A DNA stretch of 64,000 bases, taken from positions 248,001 through 312,000 of the forward strand of contig CAXXUH010000004.1 in NCBI GenBank assembly GCA_963665405.2, read 5' to 3'. Positions 17,261 to 25,615 of the stretch are shown piece after piece. The first letter of the stretch is position 1; every line of letters starts with the position of its first letter. This stretch comes from G963665405 sp963665405 (lineage in GTDB: Bacteria > Chloroflexota > Dehalococcoidia > Lucifugimonadales > G963665405). A model generated the notes under the pieces. That model saw only the letters and a list, made by a program, of their open reading frames with translations, ran no database searches and was not told the DNA's origin. A program made the position numbers and the translations under genes.

Positions 17261-18160
17261 ATGGCTACCCAAGGTCATAAGGGGCGGCGGCGGCGTTCGA
17301 CGCGTGCGGAGATGCAGCAGCTAGAACAGCAGATTGTTGACCTGCTGGAAGCTGAGAATCCGCAGACCGTCCGTCACGCGTTCTACCGGATGACCGATCC
17401 CCGTCTCCCCGTTCCCGCAGAGAAGACAGAGTCCGGCTATCAGCAGATCAAGCGGTCGTGTCTTGATCTGCGGCGTTCGGGACGCATCCCTTACGGGTGG
17501 ATAGTGGACACGACGCGGCGCGGGTATCACGTGGCGGAATACTCAGACCCCGGCAGCTTCCTAGACCAGGTGGCCGGGCTGTATCGAGGGCAGTTGTGGA
17601 CGCCGGACGAGCCGCTTGTTGAGGTCTGGGTTGAGTCCCGGTCGATCGCTGGAGTCCTACAGGCTGATTGCCGTCGTCTCGCTGTGAGCCTGTACCCGGC
17701 GGGCGGCTTTGCGAGTGTGAGCTTGGTCTATGAGGCTGCACAAGAGATACAGTCGCGGGCTCGTGACAGGGTGCTTGTCCTGTACGTCGGTGACTACGAT
17801 CCCGCCGGTGTGACGATAGACCAGTCCATAGAAACCGAGCTGCGGCGACACCTGGACATACCGCTAGAGATTCGGCGGCTTGGAATCAACGCGGACCAGA
17901 TAGAGCGTTACAGTCTGCCGACGAAGCCGCGCAAGGCGTCTGACAAGCGCCGCCCTGACATTCGGGCCACGGTAGAGGCGGAAGCGATGCCCGCTCACAT
18001 CATGCGGCGACTAGTCACGGAAGCGGTAGAGGCATACCTTCCAGCGCAACGGCTGGCGGCTGTACAGGCTGCGGAGGAATCAGAGCGGAGATCGCTGCGG
18101 ATGCTGGGCAGCATCGTTCGGCTTCGCGGTGTTGGCGCGGTCCTGAGCGACGTGGCATGA
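17261..18160 (+). CDS. Toprim protein resembling Topo mini-A (topoisomerase VI A/Spo11-like)
   Basis: 299 residues from the ATG at 17261 (a GTG at 17234 would add nine). After a basic N-terminus comes a winged-helix-like segment with QTVRHAFYRMTD (Tyr near residue 42), placed like the catalytic tyrosine of the 5Y-CAP domain. A Toprim domain follows, with its glutamate in VEVWVESRSIAGVL (about 125-138) and the DxD-type motif in LYVGDYDPAG (about 174-183). This tyrosine-CAP plus Toprim order is that of topoisomerase VI subunit A, Spo11 and the short Topo mini-A proteins described from mobile elements. No B subunit is near. Expected role: DNA cleavage or relaxation during element replication or recombination; the function here is inferred. 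Confidence 0.62.
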   Translation: MATQGHKGRRRRSTRAEMQQLEQQIVDLLEAENPQTVRHAFYRMTDPRLPVPAEKTESGYQQIKRSCLDLRRSGRIPYGWIVDTTRRGYHVAEYSDPGSFLDQVAGLYRGQLWTPDEPLVEVWVESRSIAGVLQADCRRLAVSLYPAGGFASVSLVYEAAQEIQSRARDRVLVLYVGDYDPAGVTIDQSIETELRRHLDIPLEIRRLGINADQIERYSLPTKPRKASDKRRPDIRATVEAEAMPAHIMRRLVTEAVEAYLPAQRLAAVQAAEESERRSLRMLGSIVRLRGVGAVLSDVA

Positions 18161-18196
18161 TGCCGCAGACAATCAAGTGAGAAGGAGGCGACGAAG

Positions 18197-18457
18197 ATGA
18201 GCGACAATGACGCTAGGTTGGCATTGATGAAGTTGTGCCGAGGAATATTCGGTACAAGCAATCTGATCGGGACGGACTTCGACGATGTTCGGGTGTTCGA
18301 GGTAGCAGGTCGCAACCTTCCCCAACAGATCGACGGGAATGGCTTGCATGTATCGTTTTCCATAAGCTGGCACGCCATGGGTAAGACCGGCCCGGAGGCC
18401 TACGAGGGCCTTAGAATGCTAATGCCTGAACACTACCCACAACCCGACGACGCCTAG
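18197..18457 (+). CDS. small hypothetical protein
   Basis: 86 residues; AAGGAGG eight bases before the ATG supports expression. Soluble, mixed charge, no motif I recognise (begins MSDNDARLALMKLCRGIF). It follows the Toprim gene by 36 bp on the same strand and is followed by a small zinc-ribbon gene, so it is probably part of the same element-specific operon. Confidence 0.6.
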   Translation: MSDNDARLALMKLCRGIFGTSNLIGTDFDDVRVFEVAGRNLPQQIDGNGLHVSFSISWHAMGKTGPEAYEGLRMLMPEHYPQPDDA

Positions 18458-18533
18458 GCCCGTATGGCACCGCTGGGAAGGTCGGGCGGGCGTGTGCGGC
18501 GTAGGGTGGAGTGACGAACTACGGAGGGCACTG

Positions 18534-18761
18534 ATGGAGATCGATGGTGTCAAGACGGGTAAGCAGCCCAAGATGCGCTGCGTGTTCTGTAAGCGCTGGT
18601 CGGAACTTGATCCGGCGACATGGAATGACCTAGAGGCGGAGCCTTGCCCGAACTGCGGGGAGACCGGGTCGGACGTCCGCGCATTACAAGAAAAGGAGGG
18701 ATGCGCTCAAAGCCAGTCGCAACTCCCGCATAGGGCCTTAGGGGCCCTGTGCGGGACCTGA
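18534..18761 (+). CDS. small zinc-ribbon protein
   Basis: 75 residues from ATG 18534, chosen because GGAGG lies seven to eight bases upstream; the longer frame from 18492 has no such site. Two CxxC knuckles (MRCVFCKRW and EPCPNCGETG, about residues 14-45) make a typical zinc ribbon. The last 25 residues are encoded by a strong hairpin (18725-18755) and then IS debris, so the natural C-terminus may have been lost. Confidence 0.58.
   Translation: MEIDGVKTGKQPKMRCVFCKRWSELDPATWNDLEAEPCPNCGETGSDVRALQEKEGCAQSQSQLPHRALGALCGT
18725..18755. other. strong hairpin at end of zinc-ribbon gene
   Basis: CCCGCATAGGGCC (18725-18737) pairs with GGCCCTGTGCGGG (18743-18755) around a 5-base loop, a 13-bp stem with one mismatch. 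No T-run follows on the + strand, so it is not a clear intrinsic terminator. It may be the terminator core of the upstream operon worn by later insertions. Confidence 0.5.
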
Positions 18762-18863
18762 AGACCGTCCGCCGGCCTCCCATCTACCCCAAGACCCCAG
18801 GCCATCTCCCCTGTAGCTCCCTCACCCACCCCCTTCCGCTGTCCTCACGCCGTCCATCCGTGT

Positions 18864-18880
18864 CCTTCGGTGGATTCGGG
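18864..18880. repeat. solo terminal repeat of the 15397-type IS1380 element
   Basis: The 17 bases are identical to the right terminal repeat of the IS at 15397-17108. No transposase of that type adjoins it; the 100 bp to the left are GC-rich non-coding, and an IS5 fragment starts immediately to the right. It marks an old, mostly deleted IS copy. Confidence 0.7.
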
Positions 18881-18883
18881 CGT

Positions 18884-18949
18884 AAGCCTACGAACCGCCT
18901 CTCCGACTCGACCTCGTATAGCATGTCCTCCATACCAGGGTCACTCAGG
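18884..18949 (-). pseudogene. IS5-family transposase fragment
   Basis: The reverse strand encodes LSDPGMEDMLYEVES followed by ERRFVGL, nearly identical to residues 74-96 of the two IS5 transposases in this window. Only these ~22 codons remain, wedged between a solo IS1380 end and an IS256 fragment. Confidence 0.8.
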
Positions 18950-18954
18950 TGGCC

Positions 18955-19287
18955 TCTCTACTGGACGAGGCTGGACCCGATATCCTGGCCTTCTCCAGCT
19001 TCCCTGTCCCCCACTGGAAGAAGATCTGGTCCAACAACCCCCTGGAGCGTCTCAACAAGGAGATCAGACGTCGCACCGATGTCGTGGGCATCTTCCCTAA
19101 CCGACCAGCCGTGCGTCGCCTGGTTGGCGCCGTCCTGGCTGAGCAGCACGACGAATGGGCCGTCGGCCATCGATACCTCACACCCGCCATTCTGACCCTA
19201 ACCGAAGCTCTTCCGGAGGTTCTCCGGCCTCTTGAACCTCTTGGACGGTTGGAGGTCGGGATTCTGGTTATGCCCTCAATTCCATGA
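18955..19287 (+). pseudogene. C-terminal fragment of IS256/mutator-family transposase
   Basis: About 110 residues containing the diagnostic mutator-family end: HWKKIWSNNPLERLNKEI, then RRRTDVVGIFPNRPAVRRLV and EQHDEWAVGHRYL. The catalytic N-terminal two thirds are absent, so it is dead. It forms the right part of an IS graveyard between the Toprim operon and the restriction operon. Confidence 0.85.
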
Positions 19288-19604
19288 ACAATATGAGTGC
19301 TACGGAATCCAACCTACATCCAACGCGTCCCGACAGCATGGGCTCGTGGACGTGACCGTCGCGCACCAGCTCTCAAGCGTGATACCTATAGATCTCGGAA
19401 TTCAAACTGAAACAACTACCGACCTACATGTTGTCTTCCCATGGCTATCGTTGCCACAGGCTTATCCATTCCTCCCCATCACAGAGGCTCGCATGGATTT
19501 TGCACTTCTCTCATCCCTGCGCCGGAATGGCGCACTCCAGCTGTACAGTTCAGCACGGGTACGTGTTGCTCACTTCAGACAGCACTATATGTTATAATTC
19601 GACC
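19288..19604. other. non-coding stretch upstream of restriction operon
   Basis: No gene seen. AT-richer than its neighbours. The open frame that crosses it into the S-like gene has atypical composition until 19605. The likely operon promoter lies at its right end. Confidence 0.45.
19593..19598 (+). promoter_or_regulatory. consensus -10 hexamer placed for a leaderless mRNA
   Basis: A perfect TATAAT ends six bases before the ATG at 19605, which would put transcription start at or next to the start codon. No Shine-Dalgarno precedes that ATG, consistent with leaderless translation. A -35 is not obvious; TTGCTC (19566-19571) is 21 bp away. Confidence 0.45.
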
Positions 19605-20225
19605 ATGCAATCGGTCGCCGAGCTTGCCGACGTATATCAGGGCCTAGCCCGTGCTGGCCGTGGGGTTGGCTTGCGGCGCGGCGAGTGGATGCTGCGGGTC
19701 GTAGAAAGCAGCGACGTGCGCGACGACGGCTGGCTGGACGTTGAGGGGCTCAGGGAGGTTGGCCTCGTCCATGGTGTACGCGCCGAGCGGCATCTGCTCC
19801 GGCCCTTCGACCTGCTGGTGACGGCCCGCACCGGGTCCGTCCAGGTCGCGCTGGTGCCGCCGGAGGTGTCCCGGACGGTGGCAGGCATAACGCTCCTGGT
19901 GGTGCGAGCGAAGCAACCGGAATCCGGCATGGGGCACTGGCTCTGGTACTGCCTCACTTCGTCCCATGGCCGGGCGCAGCTCGCCAAGCGGATGACGGTG
20001 AGCGCAACCCTCAAGTCACTGTCGGCTAGAAGCTTGGGCGAGGTTCAGGTTCCCGTGCCACCCCCGCATGATCTCGATACGGTGGCCCGACTTGTGGAGG
20101 CGTCGGAGGCGGCGTATGCATCGTCGGTCGAAGCCGCCCGGCTGCGCCGTGAGACGCTCCGCGACTCGGTGATACATGAGATTGGCCGCAGGGCCGTACC
20201 GGCAACCTTGAGGAGGGGCCTATGA
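19605..20225 (+). CDS. short type I specificity-like protein (half S subunit)
   Basis: 206 residues with features of one target-recognition domain plus coiled coil of HsdS: RPFDLLVTARTGSVQVALV, GITLLVVRAKQ, LAKRMTVSATLKSLSARSL, then VQVPVPPPHDLDTVARLVEA. Full S subunits have two such halves in about 400 residues, so this is half-length. It lies first in the operon and overlaps hsdM by four bases (ATGA), implying tight coupling. Half-S proteins can dimerise or act as alternative specificity units. It is an unusual extra beside the normal hsdS downstream. Confidence 0.6.
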   Translation: MQSVAELADVYQGLARAGRGVGLRRGEWMLRVVESSDVRDDGWLDVEGLREVGLVHGVRAERHLLRPFDLLVTARTGSVQVALVPPEVSRTVAGITLLVVRAKQPESGMGHWLWYCLTSSHGRAQLAKRMTVSATLKSLSARSLGEVQVPVPPPHDLDTVARLVEASEAAYASSVEAARLRRETLRDSVIHEIGRRAVPATLRRGL

Positions 20226-21751
20226 CATTGACCAGACAAGAGCTTGAGTCGAAGCTGTGGCAGGCCGCCGACATCCTGCGCGGGCAGATTGATGCCGCCG
20301 ACTACAAGAACTACATCTTCTCTATTCTTTTCCTTAAGCGGCTGTCCGACCGGTTCGATGAGGAGGTGGAGACCGCCGTCGCGCTGGGCGTTGCCCGCGA
20401 CGTGGCGCTCAAGGACAGGGACGAGCACGAGTTCTTCGTCCCGGAGTCCGCCCGCTGGGAGGTGATCTCCAGCGCTTCTATGAATCTAGGCGAGACCCTT
20501 AACATCGCCAGCCACGCCATCGAGGACGCCAACACTCCAAGGCTTGATGGCGTCCTGGCGGGCACCAACTGGAACGACGAGTCCAAGCTGGGCAGCCCGG
20601 CCAACCGTGAACGCATCATCCGCGGCCTGCTCAACCACTTCGACGGCCTGGACCTGCGCGACGAGAACTTGCGGGAGGACGCGGCAGGCGGCGGCAACGT
20701 GCTGGGCGACGCCTACGAGTACCTGATAAACAGGTTCGCAGACGACGCTGGGAAGAAGGGCGGCGAGTTCTACACGCCTCGCCCCGTGGTGCGCCTCATT
20801 ATCGAGCTGCTTCAACCACGCGAGGGGATGCGTATCTGCGACCCCACCGCTGGCTCCGGCGGGATGCTCATCTACGCTGCTCAGTACGTGCAAGAACACG
20901 GCGGAGACCTCCGTGACCTAGCGCTGCACGGCCAGGAGCGCAACCTGGGAACCCTGGCCATCGGCAAGCTCAACCTGCTGCTTCACGGCCTCCGAGCGGC
21001 CCGTCTGGAGGCCGGCGACGTCATCGTGGAGCCGGGTCTGGTGGACCAGTCGGGACGCCTCCTCTCCTACGACCGGGTGATCGCCAATCCCCCGTTCAGC
21101 CTCAAGAACTGGGGACACGAATTCGCGCCTAACGACCCGCACCACCGCTTCGACCGCTACGGCGCCATCCCGCCCAAGACGAAGGGTGACCTCGCCTTCC
21201 TACTGCACATGCTCGGCGTGATCAACTCTCAGGGCATGGTGGGAATCGTGATGCCCCACGGCATCCTTTTCCGGGGCGGGGCGGAGGGGAAGATACGCCA
21301 GGGCATCCTGGAGGCCGACCTGTTCGAGGCGGTCATCGGCCTGGCGGCCAACCGCTTCTCCGGGGCCAGCATCCCCGTTGCTATCTGCGTACTGAACAAG
21401 GCCAAACCCGCCGAGCGGCGTGGCAAGGTGCTGTTCGTAGACGCGGCGCAGGAGGGCAGCTTCCGGCAGGGCAGGGCGCGGAACTATATCGACAAGGAAC
21501 ACATCGCCAGGATCGTCGAGGCGTACCGCGCCTTCGAGGACGTGGACCGCTTCGCCCACGTGGCAGACCTGGAGGAGATGCGGGCCAACGACTTCAACCT
21601 GAACATCAGCCGGTACGTGGACACTACCGAGCCGGTGGAGGTGATGAGCGTCGAGGACGCCGTGGCGCAGCTGCGGGATGCTGAGCGGCGGCGTGATGAG
21701 GCGGTGGCAAAGATGGACGAGCTGCTCGCGGAGCTGGGATATGTCCGATAG
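20222..21751 (+). CDS. hsdM: type I restriction-modification DNA methyltransferase subunit M
   Basis: 509 residues. N-terminal HsdM_N helical domain (about 8-140, with ILFLKRLSDRFDEE), then the N6-adenine methylase domain: SAM-binding motif I DPTAGSGGML (about 207-216) and catalytic motif IV NPPF (about 288-291, in VIANPPFSLKNWG). The C-terminal helices that bind HsdS are present. With S it methylates adenines in a split target; with S and R it forms the restriction complex. It overlaps the half-S gene by four bases and is followed 15 bp on by the DUF4160 gene. Confidence 0.95.
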   Translation: MTLTRQELESKLWQAADILRGQIDAADYKNYIFSILFLKRLSDRFDEEVETAVALGVARDVALKDRDEHEFFVPESARWEVISSASMNLGETLNIASHAIEDANTPRLDGVLAGTNWNDESKLGSPANRERIIRGLLNHFDGLDLRDENLREDAAGGGNVLGDAYEYLINRFADDAGKKGGEFYTPRPVVRLIIELLQPREGMRICDPTAGSGGMLIYAAQYVQEHGGDLRDLALHGQERNLGTLAIGKLNLLLHGLRAARLEAGDVIVEPGLVDQSGRLLSYDRVIANPPFSLKNWGHEFAPNDPHHRFDRYGAIPPKTKGDLAFLLHMLGVINSQGMVGIVMPHGILFRGGAEGKIRQGILEADLFEAVIGLAANRFSGASIPVAICVLNKAKPAERRGKVLFVDAAQEGSFRQGRARNYIDKEHIARIVEAYRAFEDVDRFAHVADLEEMRANDFNLNISRYVDTTEPVEVMSVEDAVAQLRDAERRRDEAVAKMDELLAELGYVR

Positions 21752-21766
21752 GGTCGCAGGTGAGCG

Positions 21767-22003
21767 ATGCCGACGATACTGAGAGAGGGGCCGTATCGCT
21801 TATTCTTCTATGCAAGCGATCGAGAGGAGCCACTGCATGTGCATGTTGAGCGTGACGACCGGGTCGCCAAGTTCTGGCTGGACCCGGTGAGGCTTCAGAG
21901 GAGCGGTGGACTGAGGCGATCTGAGATAGGCCGAATTGCGAGGATAATTGGGGAGAATCAAACGTTGTTCGTGGAGGCGTGGCATGAATATTTCGACGGT
22001 TGA
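21767..22003 (+). CDS. DUF4160 protein
   Basis: 78 residues matching DUF4160: GPYRLFFYASDREEPLHVHVER and a C-terminal GENQTLFVEAWHEYF. Small proteins of this family are usually encoded beside DUF2442, as here, and the pair is often listed as a putative toxin-antitoxin-like or regulatory cassette with no proven activity. The histidine pair in PLHVHVE looks metal- or nucleic-acid-related but that is speculation. The start is supported by AGGTGAG just upstream. It overlaps the DUF2442 start by 20 bp. Confidence 0.8.
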   Translation: MPTILREGPYRLFFYASDREEPLHVHVERDDRVAKFWLDPVRLQRSGGLRRSEIGRIARIIGENQTLFVEAWHEYFDG

Positions 22004-22343
22004 GGTGAGGGTCCCGGATGCAGAAGACGTGACTGTCACCGAGGACACGTTGACCGCCGAGCTTTCCGATGGCCGGACCATCTCGGTCCCGTTGGCCTGG
22101 TACCCCAGGCTGGTACACGCCACCGAGGAAGAGAGGGGCAACTGGCGGCTCATCGGCGGAGGCCAGGGCATCCACTGGCCCGACCTGGACGAGGACGTTA
22201 GCGTGGAGGGGTTGCTCGCGGGCAGGCCGTCAAGCGAGAGTCAACAGTCCCTCCAGCGCTGGCTCGAAGCAAAGCAGGCAGGCCGAGGGGTGACACTAGA
22301 TGCACTGCGGCGTTCCGACGGCGGAGAGCAGCGGGGCAGTTGA
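21984..22343 (+). CDS. DUF2442 protein
   Basis: 119 residues; the core fits DUF2442 (LTAELSDGRTISVPLAWYPRL, WRLIGGGQGIHWPDLDED, then SVEGLLAGRPS). The ATG at 21984 has GGAGGCG before it and lies within the end of the DUF4160 gene. The extended C-terminus (QRWLEAKQAGRGVTLDALRR) is longer than usual for the family. The stop overlaps the hsdS start, so the DUF4160-DUF2442 pair is embedded inside the restriction operon between M and S. Confidence 0.82.
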   Translation: MNISTVEVRVPDAEDVTVTEDTLTAELSDGRTISVPLAWYPRLVHATEEERGNWRLIGGGQGIHWPDLDEDVSVEGLLAGRPSSESQQSLQRWLEAKQAGRGVTLDALRRSDGGEQRGS

Positions 22344-23598
22344 TGCAAGTGCCGGATGGATGGCAAAGTGTGCGCTTGGGCGATGTAGCGGACATAGCCT
22401 TTAGTGGAGTCGATAAGAGACAGTTAAAGGTGAGGTCCCTGTTGAGCTCTGTAACTACACAGACGTCTTCTACAACCGCCGTATCCGACCGGGGATGGGG
22501 TTTATGGCTGCGACTGCTAGTCCAGTCGAGTGCCAGCGATATGCCCTAAGAAAAGGAGACGTACTATTCACGAAGGACTCAGAAACTCCCGAGGAAATCG
22601 GCATCCCTTCCTATGTAGTCGAGGACATGCCCAATGTTTTGTGCGGTTACCATCTCGGCTTGGCACGTCCTGCTAATGGCACGGTGAACGGCGCGTTCTT
22701 GGCTCGAACATTAGCATCCGAGGCATCAGCACGAGAATTTGCCAGAATTGCCAATGGCGTAACCCGATTTGGATTGACGTTAGATGCCACACGCTCCCTC
22801 CCCACCCTCCTCCCGCCCCTGCCGGAGCAGCGGGCCATCGCCGCCGTGCTGGACTCCATCGACGAGGCCATCGAGGGCGTGGAGGCGGTCATCACGGCCA
22901 CCGAACGCCTGCGCGACGCCCTGCTTCACGAACTGCTCACCCGCGGCGTCCCCGGTTGGCACACCCAATGGAAGGATGTGCCGGGCATCGGGACGATACC
23001 GGCGGCCTGGGATGTAGTGCGGCTGGGGGATGTGGCGGAGGTGGAAAGAGGCAAATTTGCCCACAGGCCCCGGAATGAGCCTCGTTTTTATGGTGGAGAT
23101 ATTCCATTCATACAAACAGGGGATGTGGTCCGGGCAAACGGCATGATTAAGCAACACAGCCAAACACTGAACGACCTCGGGCTGTCCATTAGCCGCCTTT
23201 TCCCTGCTGGCACGATCATCGTTACTATAGCGGCCAATATCGGTGAGACAGCTATTGCTGATTACCCAGTTGCGTTTCCTGATAGTCTCGTTGGGGTGAC
23301 ACCCACGGACATCAACACAAATTTCTTGGAGTACTTCCTGAGAACCCAAAAGGGGCGCTTGACCCAATTTGCGCCCGAAAGCGCACAAAAGAACATCAAT
23401 TTGGGGGACCTGCGTCCGTTGTCGACATCGCTACCTTCGCGGCTGGAGCAGCAAGCCATTGCCGCCATGTTGGACGGGGTGGGCGAGGCGATAAAGCAGA
23501 CCTGCCAAGAAAGGGAGTATCTACAATCGCTGAAGACATCAGCCGCTGACGCCCTGCTGACGGGGCGCGTACGGTTCCTTGTGGAGGATCGACCTTGA
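22343..23598 (+). pseudogene. hsdS: type I specificity subunit S, interrupted by a frameshift
   Basis: ATG 22343 begins QVPDGWQSVRLGDVADIAFSGVDK, a normal HsdS start. The frame fails after about 22425; the other frame continues from AAAGGTGAG (22426) as KGEVPVELCNYTDVFYNRRI and runs to 23598. A single-base loss near 22425 explains both. The rest is complete: the conserved central coiled coil (LPPLPEQRAIAAVLDSIDEAIE), a second recognition domain (IPAAWDVVRLGDVAEVERGK) and a final coiled coil. Without frameshifting the first recognition domain is not joined to the rest. A classical slippery heptamer is not present at the site. It overlaps neighbours at both ends. Confidence 0.82.
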
Positions 23599-24518
23599 CG
23601 GAAGAAAACCAGATAGCGTTTGAGCTCGACGACAAGGGCATGGTGGGCCGCCAGTGTCCAGCCACAGACTGTGAACGCTACTTCAAGCTAAAGCCCGGGA
23701 CGGGTCTCAACTCGGACGTAACCCGGTGCCCCTACTGTGGAAACAAGAGCCCCTCGGGTGACTTCCTGACGACTGATCAAAGGAAGTACGCGATTTCTGT
23801 GGCAGCCAGAGAGATCGCCGGACCTCTAGTCAAGCAGTTTGCTAGGAGCGTTGAGCGGCAGAACCGGCGCCAGCCCAAGGGGCTGATTCGTCTCGACGTC
23901 TCTGTGCGATATGACCCCGTGCCCTTACACAACTATGTGGAGAAACAACTTGAAACGGAAGTCATTTGCGACCAATGTGGGCTGGAATTCGCAGTCTACG
24001 GCGTGTTCGCGTCGTGCCCGGATTGTGGCCAACTCAACGCCTTGAAGGTCTTACTCTCTTCCCTTGAGACGGCAAAAAAGAAGCTGGCGTTGTCTAAAGA
24101 TCAAGGCCTGGAAGAGGACCTCAGGCGGGACTTCCTCAAGGATGCACTTACAAGTTCCATTGGAGCCTTCGATGCCTATGGAAAGGCTCTACGCGCCCAC
24201 CGGGCAATGACTGGATTCAGTGCCAGGCCGAATCTCTTCCAAGACATCGAGATGCTTGACACGGAGTTGTGCGCAGCGGGGATACCGGGTGTTGAACAGC
24301 TAATAGGAAATTCGGCTTGGGAGGATATGAAGTGGTTCTTCCAGTCCAGACACGTCTACTCCCACAACGCAGGGGTCGTGGATACCCGATTCGTTGACAA
24401 GCAGCCGACCCACGCCTCTTTGCTGGGTCGATTGCTTCCTCTGGATGCGGCCAGAGTTGAGAAGAACATAGAAGAACTCGGCCGCTTGGCTCGGAAGCTC
24501 GACTCAAAGATTACATGA
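23595..24518 (+). CDS. zinc-ribbon protein with HEPN-like C-terminal domain
   Basis: 307 residues from TTG 23595, overlapping the hsdS stop (TTGA). The N-terminal half has two cysteine clusters: CPATDC then RCPYCGNKS (about 21-52), and VICDQCGLEF then ASCPDCGQLN (about 121-148). The C-terminal half is all-helical and contains FFQSRHVYSHNAGVVDTRF (about 247-265), in which RHVYSH fits the R-x4-H motif of HEPN ribonuclease domains. HEPN proteins are common effectors in defence and toxin systems. Placement inside a type I operon suggests an added RNase arm or abortive function. I do not know a described family with this exact architecture. Confidence 0.6.
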   Translation: MTEENQIAFELDDKGMVGRQCPATDCERYFKLKPGTGLNSDVTRCPYCGNKSPSGDFLTTDQRKYAISVAAREIAGPLVKQFARSVERQNRRQPKGLIRLDVSVRYDPVPLHNYVEKQLETEVICDQCGLEFAVYGVFASCPDCGQLNALKVLLSSLETAKKKLALSKDQGLEEDLRRDFLKDALTSSIGAFDAYGKALRAHRAMTGFSARPNLFQDIEMLDTELCAAGIPGVEQLIGNSAWEDMKWFFQSRHVYSHNAGVVDTRFVDKQPTHASLLGRLLPLDAARVEKNIEELGRLARKLDSKIT

Positions 24519-24618
24519 GAAGAGCCGCACCATGTACCCAGTCAAGCAAACGTCGAATACGCAGGTGCCAGAGTGCTCTTCGTATAGTTGGGACTCCCAA
24601 CAGGTAGGTCGATGAAAC

Positions 24619-25615
24619 GTGACTAGGACGCGAGGTCCATCAGTTAGGCGGGAGTTGCTGCACAAGTCCCGTGAGGCAGCCCTCAACGCTGTACAGACCT
24701 TCAACAACCCACTCGTTCAAGGCCGAAACGTTCATCGTCCTGATGAGTATTGCTTGGACATACCTGCTTCATGCCTATTACCGGCGTGAGGGTGTGGAAT
24801 ACCGGTATTACCAAGAAAGACCGAAGCGGCGGAGGTTTGACCGCACCCGATCGGGAGCATTCAAGCATTGGGAGCTTGAACGTTGTCTCAACGAGAGGGT
24901 TTGTCCTCTGGACGCACCCACCAAGCGCAACCTTCGCTTCCTTATTGGCCTTCGACACGAGATAGAGCACCACCGGTCTGCCGGGGCCGACGAAAGGCTC
25001 TCTGGGCGGTACCTTGCATGTTGTCTGAACTATGAACGGTACATCTGTGAGCTGTTCGGCGAAGAGCACTCGCTTGGCACGATGCCCGCATTCACCCTCC
25101 AGTTTCGTGACCTCACGGCCACTACAAATTCTGAAGAAGCCGTAGCGCCGTTGCCCTCCAACGTAGCTAAGTACCTTCAAGAGTTTGACGCAGACCTGAC
25201 TGATGAAGAAATCAACTCACCCCACTTTCGTTGCCGGTTCTTATTCGTCCCAGTGATGACTCACAAGAAGGCACAGGCGGATCAAGTGATTGAGTTTGTT
25301 TGAGCCGACTCGGAGCTCGCTAGGTCGATCAACGACAGCTATCAGCAAGTGCTACTGAAGGAAGTAGAGCGTCCCAAGCACTTGCCTGGCCACATAGTGA
25401 AGCTGATGCGTAAAGAAGGGTACGTTGACTTCAATATGCATCACCACACGCAGTTGTGGAAGAAGCTTGACGCCAGAAACCTAGGCAAGGGCTACGGGAT
25501 TCTCGTTGCCAGTACCTGGTATTGGTACGACCGTTGGGTTGACAAAGTGCGGGAACACTGCACAGCCAGCAGAGATTTGTACGTGGGCCACTCTGATAAA
25601 GGGGCAGTCGCATGA
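24619..25615 (+). pseudogene. DUF3644 gene with a frameshift and an in-frame TGA
   Basis: GTG 24619 opens RRELLHKSREAALNAVQTFN, the usual DUF3644 start. After VQ near 24715 the correct continuation is one base out of phase (FKAETFIVLMSIAWTYLLHA), running to TGA at 25301-25303. Beyond that stop the same frame stays protein-like (ADSELARSINDSYQQVLLKE to 25612) and its end overlaps hsdR. So the gene carries one frameshift and one nonsense codon and is probably dead. DUF3644 proteins are found beside restriction systems and carry a HEPN-like helical core; here RHEIEHH (about residues 100-115) may be its motif. Confidence 0.72.

Noticed and set aside
22420..22432. Programmed -1 frameshift in hsdS
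   Set aside because: The site does not fit X-XXY-YYZ and no following pseudoknot is evident; a one-base loss is simpler.
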